Positions 27,797 through 37,900 of a stretch of 64,000 bases of DNA are shown piece after piece; the stretch's first letter is position 1, and each line of letters starts with the position of its first letter. A model generated the notes under the pieces. The model was not told where the DNA came from, did no database searches, and worked only from the letters and a program-made list of their open reading frames with translations. Source of the DNA: Alphaproteobacteria bacterium (GTDB lineage: Bacteria; Pseudomonadota; Alphaproteobacteria; Micropepsales; Micropepsaceae); NCBI GenBank assembly GCA_947474565.1, contig CANJIS010000001.1, forward strand, positions 62,001 through 126,000, given 5' to 3'. The position numbers were made by a program, and so were the translations under genes.

Positions 27797-29244
27797 CCAA
27801 CCGAACCTTCTAAAGAGATACCAACCAGCTTCTGCGCTTCAACCGCGAATTCCATCGGCAGCTGCTGCAGAACTTCCTTGCAGAAGCCATTGACGATCAG
27901 GGCCACCGCTTCCTCCTGCCCCAGCCCGCGCTGCAGGCAGTAGAACAATTGATCATCGGCGATCTTGGAGGTGGTGGCTTCGTGCTCGATCTTGGCCGAA
28001 GGGTTCCGGCTTTCGATATAGGGCACGGTGTGCGCGCCGCATTCCTTGCCGATCAGCAGGGAGTCGCATTGCGTGAAATTGCGGGCATTGTCCGCCTTGC
28101 CCAGCACCGAGACCAGGCCGCGATAGGTGTTGTGCGCCTTGCCGGCGCTGATGCCCTTGGAAATGATCCGGCTGCGGGTGTTCTTGCCGATATGGATCAT
28201 CTTGGTGCCGGTATCGGCCTGCTGGTAATGATTGGCGATGGCGATGGAATAGAACTCGCCCACGCTGCCGTCGCCGCGCAGAATGCAGGACGGATATTTC
28301 CAGGTGATGGCCGAGCCGGTTTCCACCTGGGTCCAGGAAATCTTGGAGCGGTCGCCCCGGCAATCGCCGCGCTTGGTGACGAAATTGAAAATGCCGCCGA
28401 CGCCGTTTTCGTCGCCCGGATACCAGTTCTGCACGGTCGAGTATTTGATCTCGGCCCCTTCCAGCGCCACCAGTTCAACCACGGCGGCATGAAGCTGGTT
28501 CTCATCGCGCTTGGGCGCGGTGCAGCCTTCCAGATAGGAAACGTAGGAGCCTTCATCGGCAATGATCAGCGTGCGCTCGAACTGGCCGGTCTCGCTGGCA
28601 TTGATGCGGAAATAGGTGGACAGCTCCATCGGGCAGCGCACGCCCTTGGGCACATAGACAAAGGTGCCGTCGGAAAAGACCGCCGAATTCAGGGTGGCGA
28701 AGAAATTGTCCGTCACCGGCACCACGGTGCCGAGATACTTCTGCACCATTTCCGGGTAATCGCGGATGGCTTCGCTGATCGGGCAGAAGATCACGCCCAC
28801 CTCGTTGAGCTTTTCCTTGAAGGTGGTGGCGACCGAAACCGAGTCGAACACCGCATCCACCGCCACACCGGCCAGCGCCATCTGTTCGTTCAGCGGAATG
28901 CCCAGCTTTTTGTAGGTCTCGAGCAGCTTGGGATCGACTTCGTCCAGTGACTGCAACTTGGGCGTCTGCTTGGGCGCGGCGTAATAATAAGCGTTCTGAT
29001 AGTCGATCTTGGGGTAATGCACCCGGGCCCAGCTGGGCTCTTTCATATCGAGCCAGCGTTTGAACGCAGCCAGACGCCATTCCAGCATCCAGGCCGGTTC
29101 ATTCTTCTTGGCGGAGACATACCGCACCGTGTCTTCGTTCAGGCCCTTGGGGGCCTTTTCGGTTTCGATCTCGGTGACGAAGCCATACTTATACTTTTCG
29201 CCAAGGGCGGCGACGGTGTTCTTGGTGTCAGCAGCGGACGACAT
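27793..29244 (-). CDS. sufB: Fe-S scaffold subunit SufB
   Basis: This 483-residue SufB is the main scaffold on which clusters form. Family segments include [66 protein letters not shown] and [14 protein letters not shown], and it ends [20 protein letters not shown]. The ATG shares one base with the stop of the preceding desulfurase gene (TGATG), so translation is coupled. It is the first suf structural gene after the desulfurase. Confidence 0.97.
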   Translation of the reverse strand: MSSAADTKNTVAALGEKYKYGFVTEIETEKAPKGLNEDTVRYVSAKKNEPAWMLEWRLAAFKRWLDMKEPSWARVHYPKIDYQNAYYYAAPKQTPKLQSLDEVDPKLLETYKKLGIPLNEQMALAGVAVDAVFDSVSVATTFKEKLNEVGVIFCPISEAIRDYPEMVQKYLGTVVPVTDNFFATLNSAVFSDGTFVYVPKGVRCPMELSTYFRINASETGQFERTLIIADEGSYVSYLEGCTAPKRDENQLHAAVVELVALEGAEIKYSTVQNWYPGDENGVGGIFNFVTKRGDCRGDRSKISWTQVETGSAITWKYPSCILRGDGSVGEFYSIAIANHYQQADTGTKMIHIGKNTRSRIISKGISAGKAHNTYRGLVSVLGKADNARNFTQCDSLLIGKECGAHTVPYIESRNPSAKIEHEATTSKIADDQLFYCLQRGLGQEEAVALIVNGFCKEVLQQLPMEFAVEAQKLVGISLEGSVG

Positions 29245-30419
29245 CAGGCGGCCCTCATTTTTACGCGGCTGCTGAGACGAACAAGCGCGGCGATCACGGC
29301 ATCGGCGTCTTCCTTGCTGGAATTCCAGCCGAAGCTGACGCGCAAGGAAGCACCCGCCAGATTCTCATCCAAGCCCATCGCCGACAGCACATGCGACGGG
29401 GTGATCTTGCCCGAGGAGCAGGACGATCCGGACGACACCAGCACGCCATCCAGATCCAGCGCGATGACGATATTCTCACCCGACAGGCCGGGAATGGCGG
29501 CGTTGGTGGTGTTGGAAAGGCGTTGGCTGCCTTCCCCGAACACGACGGCGCCGGGAATGGCGGCCTTCAGGGATTTTTCAAATCCGTCGCGGATGGAAGC
29601 AATGCGGGCGCGTTCTTCGCCATCATTGAGAACGGCCTTGGCCGCCGCGCCGAAACCGGCAATGCCGGAAAGATTTTCGGTACCGGCGCGCAGGCCCTTT
29701 TGCTGGCCGCCGCCCAGAATTTGCGCCGCGAAGGGCGCGCCTTCACGCACGATCAGCGCGCCGGAGCCTTGCGGCCCACCCAGCTTGTGCGCGGACAGCG
29801 TCATGTAATCGCATAGCGAAAAATCCAGATCCATTTTGCCGGCGGCGGTGACCGCATCGACCAGCAGCAAGGCGCTCGCTTCGCGCGCCAGGCGGGAGAT
29901 TTCGCCAAGCGGCTGGATCACGCCGGTTTCGTTGTTGGCGGCCATCACGGCAATGAGCGTGCGGCCCTTGCCTTCGCGCAGCATCACACGCAGCGCTTCG
30001 GTATCCACCGCGCCATCCGCCGTCACCGGAATCAGATCAAGCCGCAGGCCCGGGCTGCGATCCGCCAGATGCTGGGCGGTTTTCAAAACCGAAGAATGTT
30101 CAATGGCGGAAACGAACAGGCGCGTGATGCGCACGGGCCCCTTTCCACTAACAATGTCGCCCGTAACAGCCGCGCCTTCGACCGCGCCGTTCAAGGCAAG
30201 CGCGTTGGATTCGGTGGCGCCGCTGGTGAAGATCACATCATCGGCATTGGCGCCCGCCAGCCTGGCGACCCATTCGCGCGCGTCTTCCGTCACGGCGCGG
30301 GCAGCACGGCCCGCCGCATGCACCGAAGACGGATTGCCGCCGATGGACAGAGACCGGATTACCGCTTCACGGCTTTCAGGCCGCAAAGGTGCGGTGGCGT
30401 TGTGATCACAAAAATACAT
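29244..30419 (-). CDS. Cysteine desulfurase, NifS/IscS-like (type I)
   Basis: This 391-residue PLP-dependent desulfurase has [13 protein letters not shown] at the start, [13 protein letters not shown], the PLP lysine in [15 protein letters not shown] and the mobile-loop cysteine in [18 protein letters not shown]. The long loop marks it as type I (IscS/NifS), unlike sufS in the same operon. It is located between iscR (5-base gap) and sufB (1-base overlap). It may feed sulfur to SufBCD or to tRNA and cofactor pathways. Which one cannot be decided here. Confidence 0.93.
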   Translation of the reverse strand: MYFCDHNATAPLRPESREAVIRSLSIGGNPSSVHAAGRAARAVTEDAREWVARLAGANADDVIFTSGATESNALALNGAVEGAAVTGDIVSGKGPVRITRLFVSAIEHSSVLKTAQHLADRSPGLRLDLIPVTADGAVDTEALRVMLREGKGRTLIAVMAANNETGVIQPLGEISRLAREASALLLVDAVTAAGKMDLDFSLCDYMTLSAHKLGGPQGSGALIVREGAPFAAQILGGGQQKGLRAGTENLSGIAGFGAAAKAVLNDGEERARIASIRDGFEKSLKAAIPGAVVFGEGSQRLSNTTNAAIPGLSGENIVIALDLDGVLVSSGSSCSSGKITPSHVLSAMGLDENLAGASLRVSFGWNSSKEDADAVIAALVRLSSRVKMRAA

Positions 30420-30424
30420 TTTCT

Positions 30425-30919
30425 CTACTCAGCAGCCACGATGTCCGAATGGCCGAAAAGATCGCTGCAAGGCTTGGCACGGCCCAAGACCCGCTTCTCC
30501 ACCACATCGGCCAGCGACACGGAGGAAAGGAACACATGAATTTGCTGGCCCAGCTCTTCCCAAAGGTCATGGGTGACGCAACGTGCGCCGGTCTTGGTGC
30601 AGCCGCGCACGCTGCCCTGCTTGCAGCGGGTGGCGGCGATGGGTTCGTCCACCGCCATGATGATGTCGGCGATGCGCAGCGCATCGGACGCGCGCGACAG
30701 GCGATAACCGCCGCCCGGGCCGCGCACACTGGTCACAAGACCGCCGCGGCGGAGCTTGGCGAAAAGCTGTTCCAGATAGGACAGGGAAATCTCCTGCCGC
30801 TGGGCAATGTCGGCCAGCGCCACCGGCTTGATCTCTTCGTCCGCACCGGCATGACCGGCATGACCGGCCAGGTCGGCCATCGCCATCACCGCGTAACGCC
30901 CTTTGGTACTCAGCCGCAT
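30425..30919 (-). CDS. iscR: Rrf2-family Fe-S-sensing transcriptional regulator IscR
   Basis: This 164-residue winged-helix regulator begins MRLSTKGRYAVMAMADLA. It has the recognition segment SLSYLEQLFAKLRRGGLVTSVRGPGGGY and three cysteines at 99, 107 and 114 with His117, which match the cluster ligands of IscR, although the spacings are wider than in E. coli. It should bind [2Fe-2S] and adjust suf expression to Fe-S demand. The frame is open 60 codons upstream, but the conserved N terminus fixes the ATG at 30919. It is the first gene of the ten-gene SUF operon. Confidence 0.94.
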   Translation of the reverse strand: MRLSTKGRYAVMAMADLAGHAGHAGADEEIKPVALADIAQRQEISLSYLEQLFAKLRRGGLVTSVRGPGGGYRLSRASDALRIADIIMAVDEPIAATRCKQGSVRGCTKTGARCVTHDLWEELGQQIHVFLSSVSLADVVEKRVLGRAKPCSDLFGHSDIVAAE

Positions 30920-31021
30920 ACGGAGCTCCTCGTTTGGGCGATTTTTCTTGGGGTGGCGGAAGCGCTTGGTGTAAGAAGCCCGGCCTTTCCTGAGAAAAAC
31001 CCCTGTCGGTCCAGCGGTCTG

Positions 31022-31050
31022 GTTGTAGATTTCCATACCATGGTGGTCAA
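31022..31050 (-). promoter_or_regulatory. Candidate promoter of the iscR-suf operon
   Basis: On the minus strand TTGACC (31045-31050) and TACAAC (31022-31027) are 17 bases apart. A small palindrome ACCATGGT lies in the spacer, where a repressor such as IscR could bind. The leader to the iscR ATG would be about 95 bases. The divergent hydrolase gene must use the same intergenic region (30920-31165). Confidence 0.45.
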
Positions 31051-31165
31051 GTATTCGCCGCATGCCCTCCCAAGAATATATAAGCACCTGAAATTTCACG
31101 TATTTTTTGACGGAACTTTGCGGTCGAAACCCGAGTAGACCGCTATGCCAAACAGGGGACGTTGA

Positions 31166-31822
31166 GTGCCTGACATTATTCTTCCGGGATCAGCCGGCCG
31201 TATCGAGGCCCGCTATCAGCGCCAAAAGGCCCCCGGCGCCCCCATGGCCCTGGTTCTGCACCCCCATCCCCAGTTCGGGGGGACCATGAACAACCCCCTG
31301 GTCTATGACCTTTTCCATATGTTCCACGGCCTGGGCTGCACCACGGTGCGGTTCAATTTCCGCGGCGTGGGCCGCAGCCAGGGTTCGTTCGACAATGGCT
31401 CGGGCGAATTGTCCGACGCCGCCGCCGTGCTGGACTGGATGAACACGCTGTACCCCAACCCGTCGAATGTGTGGGTGTGCGGCATATCCTTCGGCGCCTG
31501 GATCGGGATGCAGCTTTTGATGCGCCGGCCGGAGATCACCGGCTTTGTTTCCATCGCCCCGCCCGCCAGCATGTATGACTTTGCGTTTCTCGCGCCCTGC
31601 CCCGCTTCGGGCCTGATCGTGCATGGCACCAAGGACAATGTGGTGCCCGAGCCCGATGTGCAGAAGCTGGTGGACCGGCTGACCGCCCAGAAGGGCATCA
31701 AGATCACCTATGACAAGATCGAAGGCGCCAACCACTTCTTCGACAAGCGCGAATCCGATGTTGTCGAAACGGTGAAGGGCTATGTTCACAATATGATGAG
31801 CAAGCCCCGAGAAGGTAGATAA
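31166..31822 (+). CDS. Alpha/beta hydrolase (COG2945-like)
   Basis: This 218-residue serine hydrolase has the HPHPQFGGTMNNPLVY segment, RFNFRGVGRSQG, nucleophile Ser in CGISFGAWIG, the aspartate region HGTKDNVVPEPDV, and the catalytic His in EGANHFFDKRE. The closest recognisable group is the COG2945 hydrolases with no defined substrate. Translation starts at GTG 31166, after AGGGGACG. It is divergent from iscR. A small membrane-anchored orphan follows by three bases and may be cotranscribed. Confidence 0.85.
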   Translation: MPDIILPGSAGRIEARYQRQKAPGAPMALVLHPHPQFGGTMNNPLVYDLFHMFHGLGCTTVRFNFRGVGRSQGSFDNGSGELSDAAAVLDWMNTLYPNPSNVWVCGISFGAWIGMQLLMRRPEITGFVSIAPPASMYDFAFLAPCPASGLIVHGTKDNVVPEPDVQKLVDRLTAQKGIKITYDKIEGANHFFDKRESDVVETVKGYVHNMMSKPREGR

Positions 31823-31825
31823 GGC

Positions 31826-32182
31826 ATGCGGTGGCTGCGAAACGCCGCCATCGTATTGTTCCTGATACTTGCCTTTCCGGTCGGTCTGATAGCTGCCATT
31901 TTTTCCAAAATGGGGGAAATGGCAGGCATTTTCTCTAAAGGAAGAAAGTGTACACCGCAGGAGTTTGCTGCAGAGCTGCAAAAATTTGCAGACGGCCAAG
32001 AAGGACCAAGAGACTGGGATTATCTGGAATCCGTCTCAATACTGAATGCTCAGCTCGAAGCCGTACGGCGCGAAGCTTGTATGCTTGCCCCGCCCATAAA
32101 GGCTGACGATCTACTGAAAATGCGGGCGAAAATGGCTGCTCTTGCAGAACGGGCGCGAATGATTTCCGAAAGCGACCGATAA
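31826..32182 (+). CDS. Hypothetical small membrane-anchored protein
   Basis: This 118-residue protein is of no family I recognise. Residues 5-28 form one hydrophobic segment (NAAIVLFLILAFPVGLIAAIF), followed by a polar, probably helical region with two cysteines (RKCTPQEF and REACMLAPP). The base composition is visibly poorer in GC than the neighbours, which hints at recent acquisition or weak selection. It begins three bases after the hydrolase stop. A dispersed hairpin and a 101-base structured repeat follow. Confidence 0.6.
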   Translation: MRWLRNAAIVLFLILAFPVGLIAAIFSKMGEMAGIFSKGRKCTPQEFAAELQKFADGQEGPRDWDYLESVSILNAQLEAVRREACMLAPPIKADDLLKMRAKMAALAERARMISESDR

Positions 32183-32184
32183 AA

Positions 32185-32211
32185 CTCACCCTTCGACAAG
32201 CTCAGGGTGAG
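32185..32211. repeat. CACCCTTCGAC-type palindrome
   Basis: CTCACCCT and AGGGTGAG form an 8-base-pair stem. It is the same dispersed sequence as at 14802-14830 (after parE), here directly after the small orphan gene. It may serve as a terminator, but no T-run follows. Confidence 0.65.
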
Positions 32212-32221
32212 GATACTGCTC

Positions 32222-32322
32222 GGCGCGAGGAATTTTGCGGCGTGAGCAGGAGCGCCTAGCGATGTGTGCAAGACGCACATGAGCGACGGCGCGACGAACT
32301 CACGACGCAAAAGGACCGCGCC
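32222..32322 (+). repeat. About 101-base structured intergenic repeat, copy 1
   Basis: The ends GGCGCG and CGCGCC pair, then TTTTGCG with CGCAAAA, CGTGAG with CTCACG, and an inner ATGTG with CACAT. A second copy lies at 42569-42670 with about four fifths identity, and several of its differences keep pairing. No reading frame is evident. It ends two bases before the anmK stop codon. Confidence 0.75.
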
Positions 32323-32324
32323 CG

Positions 32325-33434
32325 TTAAGGCTTTCGGTGCAGCTTTCCGCCGGTCAGCGGTTGTTGAACGCCGGTGGTCGTGGGAAGCGATAGCGGCAAG
32401 CCCTTCTTGGCCCGCATTGCCAGATAAGCGAAGCCTTCCGCTTCCAGTGCGTCGCCGTTCCAGCCGGCTTCCTCGGCGGAAAGCACCGGCGCATTCACGC
32501 GGGCTTTAAGTTGCGCCATCAGGAATTTGTTGTGCCGCCCGCCGCCGGAAACGATCCAGGTGTGGGCCGGTTCGGGGAAATGTTCGCGCGCCCGCGCCAG
32601 CGAGGCAGCGGTGAAGGCGGTTAGTGTGGCGGCGCCATCGGCAGGCGGCAGATGCGCTGCCGTCTCCATGCCGAAATCGAGACGGTCGAGGGATTTGGGC
32701 GGCTTGCGGTCAAAGAAGGCATTGGCGAGCATTTTATCCAGCGCGGCATCGTTGATCTTGCCGCTGGCGGCGAAGGCGCCGTCCTGATCCACCGGGGTGC
32801 CGTGATGATGCTGCATCCAGTCGTCAATCGGCGCGTTGCCGGGGCCGGTGTCGAAGGCGAGGATGGTGTCGCCGCTTATATAAGTGACCTGCGCCACGCC
32901 GCCGATATTCACCACCACAGTCGGCTCCGGCAGGTTTGAAGCGCGGGCCCGCACCACATGATACAGCGGCATCAGCGGCGCGCCCTGGCCGCCGGCCTTC
33001 ACATCGGTGCTGCGGAAATCATTGACCACGTCGATGCCGGTAAGCCGCGCCAGCAAGGCGCCATCGCCGATCTGCCAGGTCCAGCGCCGGTCCGGCCGGT
33101 GCAGGATGGTCTGGCCATGAAAGCCGATCAGGCCGATCTGTTCGGGTTTGAGCCCTGCCTTGTCCAGCAGCGCTGCCACCGCTTGCGCATGCCATTGGGT
33201 CGAGGCGATTTCGGCTTCACGGATCAGGAAGGGCTGCAGGCCGCCGGGCATGGAAACATCGCGGGCCGCCAGCAGCGCCTGGTGCAGCAGGTCGCGGATT
33301 TCCAGGTCATATTCCAGGGTCAGGGCCGGGCCGGGCCGGGCGATGGTTTCGCCGTCGTTCTCCAGAATGGCGGCATCCACCCCGTCCAGCGAGGTGCCGC
33401 TCATCAGGCCGATGACTTTTTGAACTTCCGGCAT
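32325..33434 (-). CDS. anmK: Anhydro-N-acetylmuramic acid kinase
   Basis: This 369-residue enzyme phosphorylates 1,6-anhydroMurNAc recovered from wall turnover. The ASKHA nucleotide-binding segments [39 protein letters not shown] and [13 protein letters not shown] are present, then [13 protein letters not shown] and [11 protein letters not shown]. It is divergent from tyrS with only 39 bases between the start codons, so the tyrS promoter is probably inside anmK or in this short gap. Pairing of anmK and tyrS is common in alphaproteobacteria. Confidence 0.95.
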   Translation of the reverse strand: MPEVQKVIGLMSGTSLDGVDAAILENDGETIARPGPALTLEYDLEIRDLLHQALLAARDVSMPGGLQPFLIREAEIASTQWHAQAVAALLDKAGLKPEQIGLIGFHGQTILHRPDRRWTWQIGDGALLARLTGIDVVNDFRSTDVKAGGQGAPLMPLYHVVRARASNLPEPTVVVNIGGVAQVTYISGDTILAFDTGPGNAPIDDWMQHHHGTPVDQDGAFAASGKINDAALDKMLANAFFDRKPPKSLDRLDFGMETAAHLPPADGAATLTAFTAASLARAREHFPEPAHTWIVSGGGRHNKFLMAQLKARVNAPVLSAEEAGWNGDALEAEGFAYLAMRAKKGLPLSLPTTTGVQQPLTGGKLHRKP

Positions 33435-33473
33435 TTGTGCTATTCCCGGCTCACCCTAACGCGACTCTATACC

Positions 33474-34721
33474 ATGCCCGCCGCACCAATTTTCAAATCC
33501 GACTTTCTGCGCACCTTCGCGGAGCGCGGGGCCTATTACGACTGCTCGGGCGCCGAGGAGCTGGACAAGCTGTTCGCCACGGAACGGGTCACCACCTATA
33601 TCGGCTTCGATTGCACCGCAGACAGTTTGCATGTCGGCAGCCTGGTGCAATTGATGACCCTGCGCCGGTTGCAGCAGGCGGGCCACAAGCCGATCCTGTT
33701 GATGGGCGGCGGCACCACCAAGGCGGGCGACCCCAGCGGCAAGGACGAAACGCGCCAGCTTCTCACCAACGAACAGATCGAAGCCAACAAGAATTCCATC
33801 CTGTCGGGTGTGCAGCATCTGCTGAAATTCGGCGATGGCCCCTCCGACGCCGTGCTGGTGGACAATGCCGAATGGCTGGACAAGATCGAATGGATTCCCT
33901 TCCTGCGCGAAGTGGGGCGGCATTTCTCGGTCAACCGCATGCTGACCATGGAAAGCGTGAAGATAAGGCTGGAGCGCGAGCAGCCGCTGTCGTTTCTGGA
34001 ATTCAACTATTCCATCATGCAGGCCTATGATTTTGTCGAACTCTACAAGCGCTATGGCTGCCGCCTGCAGTCATCGGGTTCGGACCAATGGGGCAATGTC
34101 GTCTCCGGCATCGATCTGGGCCACCGGCTGGCGAATGTGCAGCTTTATGGTTTGACCACGCCACTGATCACCACCGCCTCGGGCGCCAAGATGGGCAAGA
34201 CCGCGGCCGGCGCGGTGTGGCTGAATGCGGGCCGGGTGTCGCCCTATGATTACTGGCAATTCTGGCGCAACACCGAAGACGGCGATGTCGGCCGTTTCCT
34301 GCGCCTGTTCACCGACATGAAGCTGGATGAAATCACGCGGCTGGAGAGTTTGCAGGGCGCGGAGCTGAACGAGGCCAAGAAGATTCTGGCCACCGAAGCC
34401 ACTGCCATTCTGCATGGCCGCGAGGCGGCGGATAAAGCCGCCGGTACCGCGCGCCAGGCGTTTGAGCAAGGCGGCATGGCGGAAGGCCTGCCCACCATCA
34501 GCGCCACATTGCCGGACGGCATTTTGAATCTGGCGGTGGCGGCGGGACTGGTGGCATCCAATTCCGAAGCGCGGAAATTAATTGCCAACAATGGCCTGAA
34601 GCTGAATGATGTTGCGATCAGCGATCCGAAATTCATGGTGGAAGCTTCCGCCTTGAACGCGGACGGTGTTTTGAAGCTGAGCAGCGGCAAGAAAAAGCAC
34701 GTTTTGATGAAACCGGCCTGA
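33474..34721 (+). CDS. tyrS: Tyrosyl-tRNA synthetase
   Basis: This 415-residue class I synthetase has the HIGH-equivalent motif in [17 protein letters not shown], the tyrosine-binding [12 protein letters not shown] and [11 protein letters not shown], the KMSKS loop as AKMGKT, and a C-terminal S4 RNA-binding domain ([20 protein letters not shown]). The ATG at 33474 starts the conserved sequence. The frame stays open far upstream but there overlaps anmK in antisense. No T-box or other leader element fits in the short upstream gap. Confidence 0.96.
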   Translation: MPAAPIFKSDFLRTFAERGAYYDCSGAEELDKLFATERVTTYIGFDCTADSLHVGSLVQLMTLRRLQQAGHKPILLMGGGTTKAGDPSGKDETRQLLTNEQIEANKNSILSGVQHLLKFGDGPSDAVLVDNAEWLDKIEWIPFLREVGRHFSVNRMLTMESVKIRLEREQPLSFLEFNYSIMQAYDFVELYKRYGCRLQSSGSDQWGNVVSGIDLGHRLANVQLYGLTTPLITTASGAKMGKTAAGAVWLNAGRVSPYDYWQFWRNTEDGDVGRFLRLFTDMKLDEITRLESLQGAELNEAKKILATEATAILHGREAADKAAGTARQAFEQGGMAEGLPTISATLPDGILNLAVAAGLVASNSEARKLIANNGLKLNDVAISDPKFMVEASALNADGVLKLSSGKKKHVLMKPA

Positions 34722-34731
34722 CCGCACTCAC

Positions 34732-34892
34732 TTGTCATGGCCGACCGGAGTGTCGGCCATCCAGTTGAAGCCTGCTCCATTGTCGAAAACGAGACTAAGT
34801 CACCTGGATGGCCCGCATTCGCGGGCCATGACAAGTTGGCTTGGCCCGCTTTAGCTTAGCAATTCTTGGCGAACGCAGAGAGCCTTAGAATT
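34732..34892. repeat. Pair of inverted ATGGCC-type hairpins plus a third hairpin
   Basis: Hairpin one (34732-34765) is CTTGTC-ATGGCCGAC...GTCGGCCAT-CCAG. Hairpin two (34805-34836) has the same ends in reverse (CTGG-ATGGCCCGC...GCGGGCCAT-GACAAG), so the block reads as one large inverted repeat around a 39-base centre. Further on, AGCAATTCT (from about 34858) pairs with AGAATTGCT. These fill most of the 241-base gap between tyrS and the AsmA-like gene. Nothing else is seen there. Confidence 0.75.
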
Positions 34893-34962
34893 GCTTGCCC
34901 CTCTTCGAGCGCGAAGCACGAGGGAGGCGCGGGAATGACAATAATGGTGTAGGTCGGCGTGT

Positions 34963-37900
34963 CTACTGTGCTTGAGGCTTGGCTGCCGGCGCCGCATTCG
35001 ACTGTGCAGCAGGTGGCGGCGCGGGCGCGGCGTCTGGAATCGTGTCCCCCGCTGCATTCGTTACCGGTGCATTCGCCCCAGGCGCATTGGACGGCGCGTT
35101 GGCGGCGTCAGGCATGCGGCCCTGGAAGATGCGGCGCAGAATGCCCGGCGTCAGAGCCGACAGCGGATTGACGCTGATCACCGGTTCATCGGCGCTGCCG
35201 GTGGCCGAATAGGTGACGCCGATAATTCCCTCGCCTTTCTTGGATGCGAGAAGATCGCCCAGCAGCGGCACATTGGAGATGATGGAATTGAGGCCATAGG
35301 CCGGAACCATCGAGCCTTTCAGCGCGATCTGGTTCTTGGGCCGGTCGATATAGCCTTCTGCCGTGCCGCCCACGGCCGGGCCGGACACGATGCTGTCATG
35401 CACGCTGATGACATTGTTCTTGGAAGTGAAAGGCACATCCAGCTTGTCGACGCTGATGCCCGATCCGCCCAGAAGATCGCCCACACCGACCAGCGAACCG
35501 GCGGAGAATAACCGGCTGAGGAAGGACTGGTTCAGCATGGTGAAATCGGTGATGTCGAGGTTGCCGGCATAGTCGGGCTGACCCGGACCAGCCGGCGGAT
35601 CGATGGCGCGGCCCGGCAGGCTGGCCGTCAGCACCATCTTGCCGCCGCGCATGGATTCAAACGCAAACATGCCGCGCAGCAACAGCCCGGCATCGCCGGC
35701 CTGGAGATTGAACTGGCGGCCCTGCGCGGTCGGCGTGATGCTGCCGGTGATCGCGCCGGTTGTTGTGACGCCGGTACGGTTGAGCGTACCGCTCAGATTC
35801 AATGTGCCGGGCTTTTCGCCCACGCCGCTGAGATCAAGATTGAACGGCGCGATGAAAACATTGTCGCGCATCGCCAGCCGTTCCAGCTTGGCGTCAATGC
35901 GATACGGCCCGGCGGGCGTTTCATTCGGCGGCGGCGCGGACGCATTGACGCCCGGGTTGCCCGGCTTGGTGTCGCCATTGCGGCCCACCAGCGAGCCGTC
36001 CATCGAACGGCCGCGCACGGTGTAGGTGTCGCCGGTCTGGGCATTGCGCGCCAGGACAAAAGACAGATCGTTCAGCGTGCCCATTTTGACCGAGGGAAAA
36101 TTCAACTGGGTCAGCGCGCCGGTCTTGTCGAAATACGCAGTGCCGTTGGCGGCAAGATTAGGGCCGGTAACGCGCAGCGTTTCATCCTGAAGATTGTTGC
36201 CCTGGCCAAAATTGATGGTGACGCGCGCACTGGCCGCCTGCCCCGCCGGTTTGCCCAAATGCACAATGGGAATGAGGATGGCGGCGGGCGTCAGGTCAAG
36301 CTGCAGATCGGCGGTGCGAAGCTCGCCATGGCTGCCGGTCAGCGTGCCCTGAACGGGCACCGGGCCGGTGAGAATGGTGGTGAGGCCGACATTCAGCGCG
36401 GCGCGGGCCGCTTCGGTGATCTGGCCTTTTACATTCAGATGCGTGGTGATGGGCAGTTTGGAATTGAGGTCTTCGACCCAATCCACATTCAGCTTTGTGT
36501 CGGCAAGCTGCGCGATGCCGGTCTGGTGCAGCGTGTTGTTGTCCACGGTGAAATCAACATCGCCATTGCTGAGATGCAGGTGGCCCAGCGCCACGGCGAA
36601 ATCATTGACATGCGCCTTCACCAGTATGCCGATCTTGTCGGCATTGTGATCCAGAATCGGCACCTGAAGGGAAAGATCGATCCCGGCGGTGCCCAGCGTG
36701 GTCTTGGTATCGACGCCGAACCGGGTGGGATATTGCAGCGGTTTCTGGTCGATCAGCGCCATTACGTCCGGCATCGCGCCGTCGATATGGCCTCTGAACT
36801 GGCTCACCGTGCCATGGACATGCAGGGTTGGGATCAGAGCATGACCCCTGGTGACGATCAGATTGCCGATCCGGCCGCCGGTGAAATCGGCGGTGAACGT
36901 GTCGCCCGTCAGCGTGGCATTACCCGACACGTTGGTGAGATGGGTCATGCCCGTCAGGTAATTGCCTTCCACCCCGTTCATATCGAAGGTGAGCAGCAGA
37001 GAGTCGTCGGGCAGCACCGGCATATCCAGCATGCCGGGCGCGAAATGGGTCTCGAAGCTGATTGGGCCCATGACGCCGGCGAAAATATCTTCCGCGATCC
37101 ATTCGCGCGCGCCCGGGGCGACCTGCAGCGGCCAATATTGCAGCAACCGAAGCACCGGAAGCTGGGCAATGCTGCCGGTGACATTCAGGCCCGGCGCCTG
37201 GCCGGGCTTGGCGTTCAACTGGACCTGGCCTTTCAGCTCCAGATTGAACTGCGGCGCGGCGACAGCAGCGCGCGCAATGTCGAAGGTGTTTTCCGCCGCG
37301 TGATAGACGGCCTTGAAGACGGCGCTCTGCAGGGTCACCGGTTGCGGCAGCATCCCGGCCAGGTTCAGCACCGCGCGGGTGGTGGCGATATCGGCGGACA
37401 CGCTTTCCAGCTCGCCATTGGCGTAGACCATGTCGGCGCCGCCCTTGAAGCGGATATCGGCCTGTTTGGCGTCCAGGTGCGCTTCGTTCAACGACAGATG
37501 CTTGGTGACGCCGTCATAATGACCCGTCAGGCGCAGCTCATTCACATTCAGCGCCTTGGTGGTCAGCCACGACAAGGGAATGTCGCCCTGCGCCTTCACA
37601 TCAAAATCGGTTTCGGTGATGCGGCCATCGGGCTCGATGGAGAATTTTGTGGTCAGGTCCGTCGCCAGCGCCAGACTGTGCAGCGGCCGGAACAGATCGG
37701 CATTGGCGCTGAGCGCCGGAAGATCCAGATGGCTGACGGTGGCGGTGCCGGTGATCGGGTCCTTGTCGGACGCGGGCAGGATCAGGTCGGCTTTCACGTG
37801 TGCCGGCTTGCCGGTGACCATCACATCGGAATCGAAATTGGTGGCCAGGCTGGCGTCGGGGCGGGCGGTGATGGACAGGTTGGCGCGCGTCGCGGTGAGA

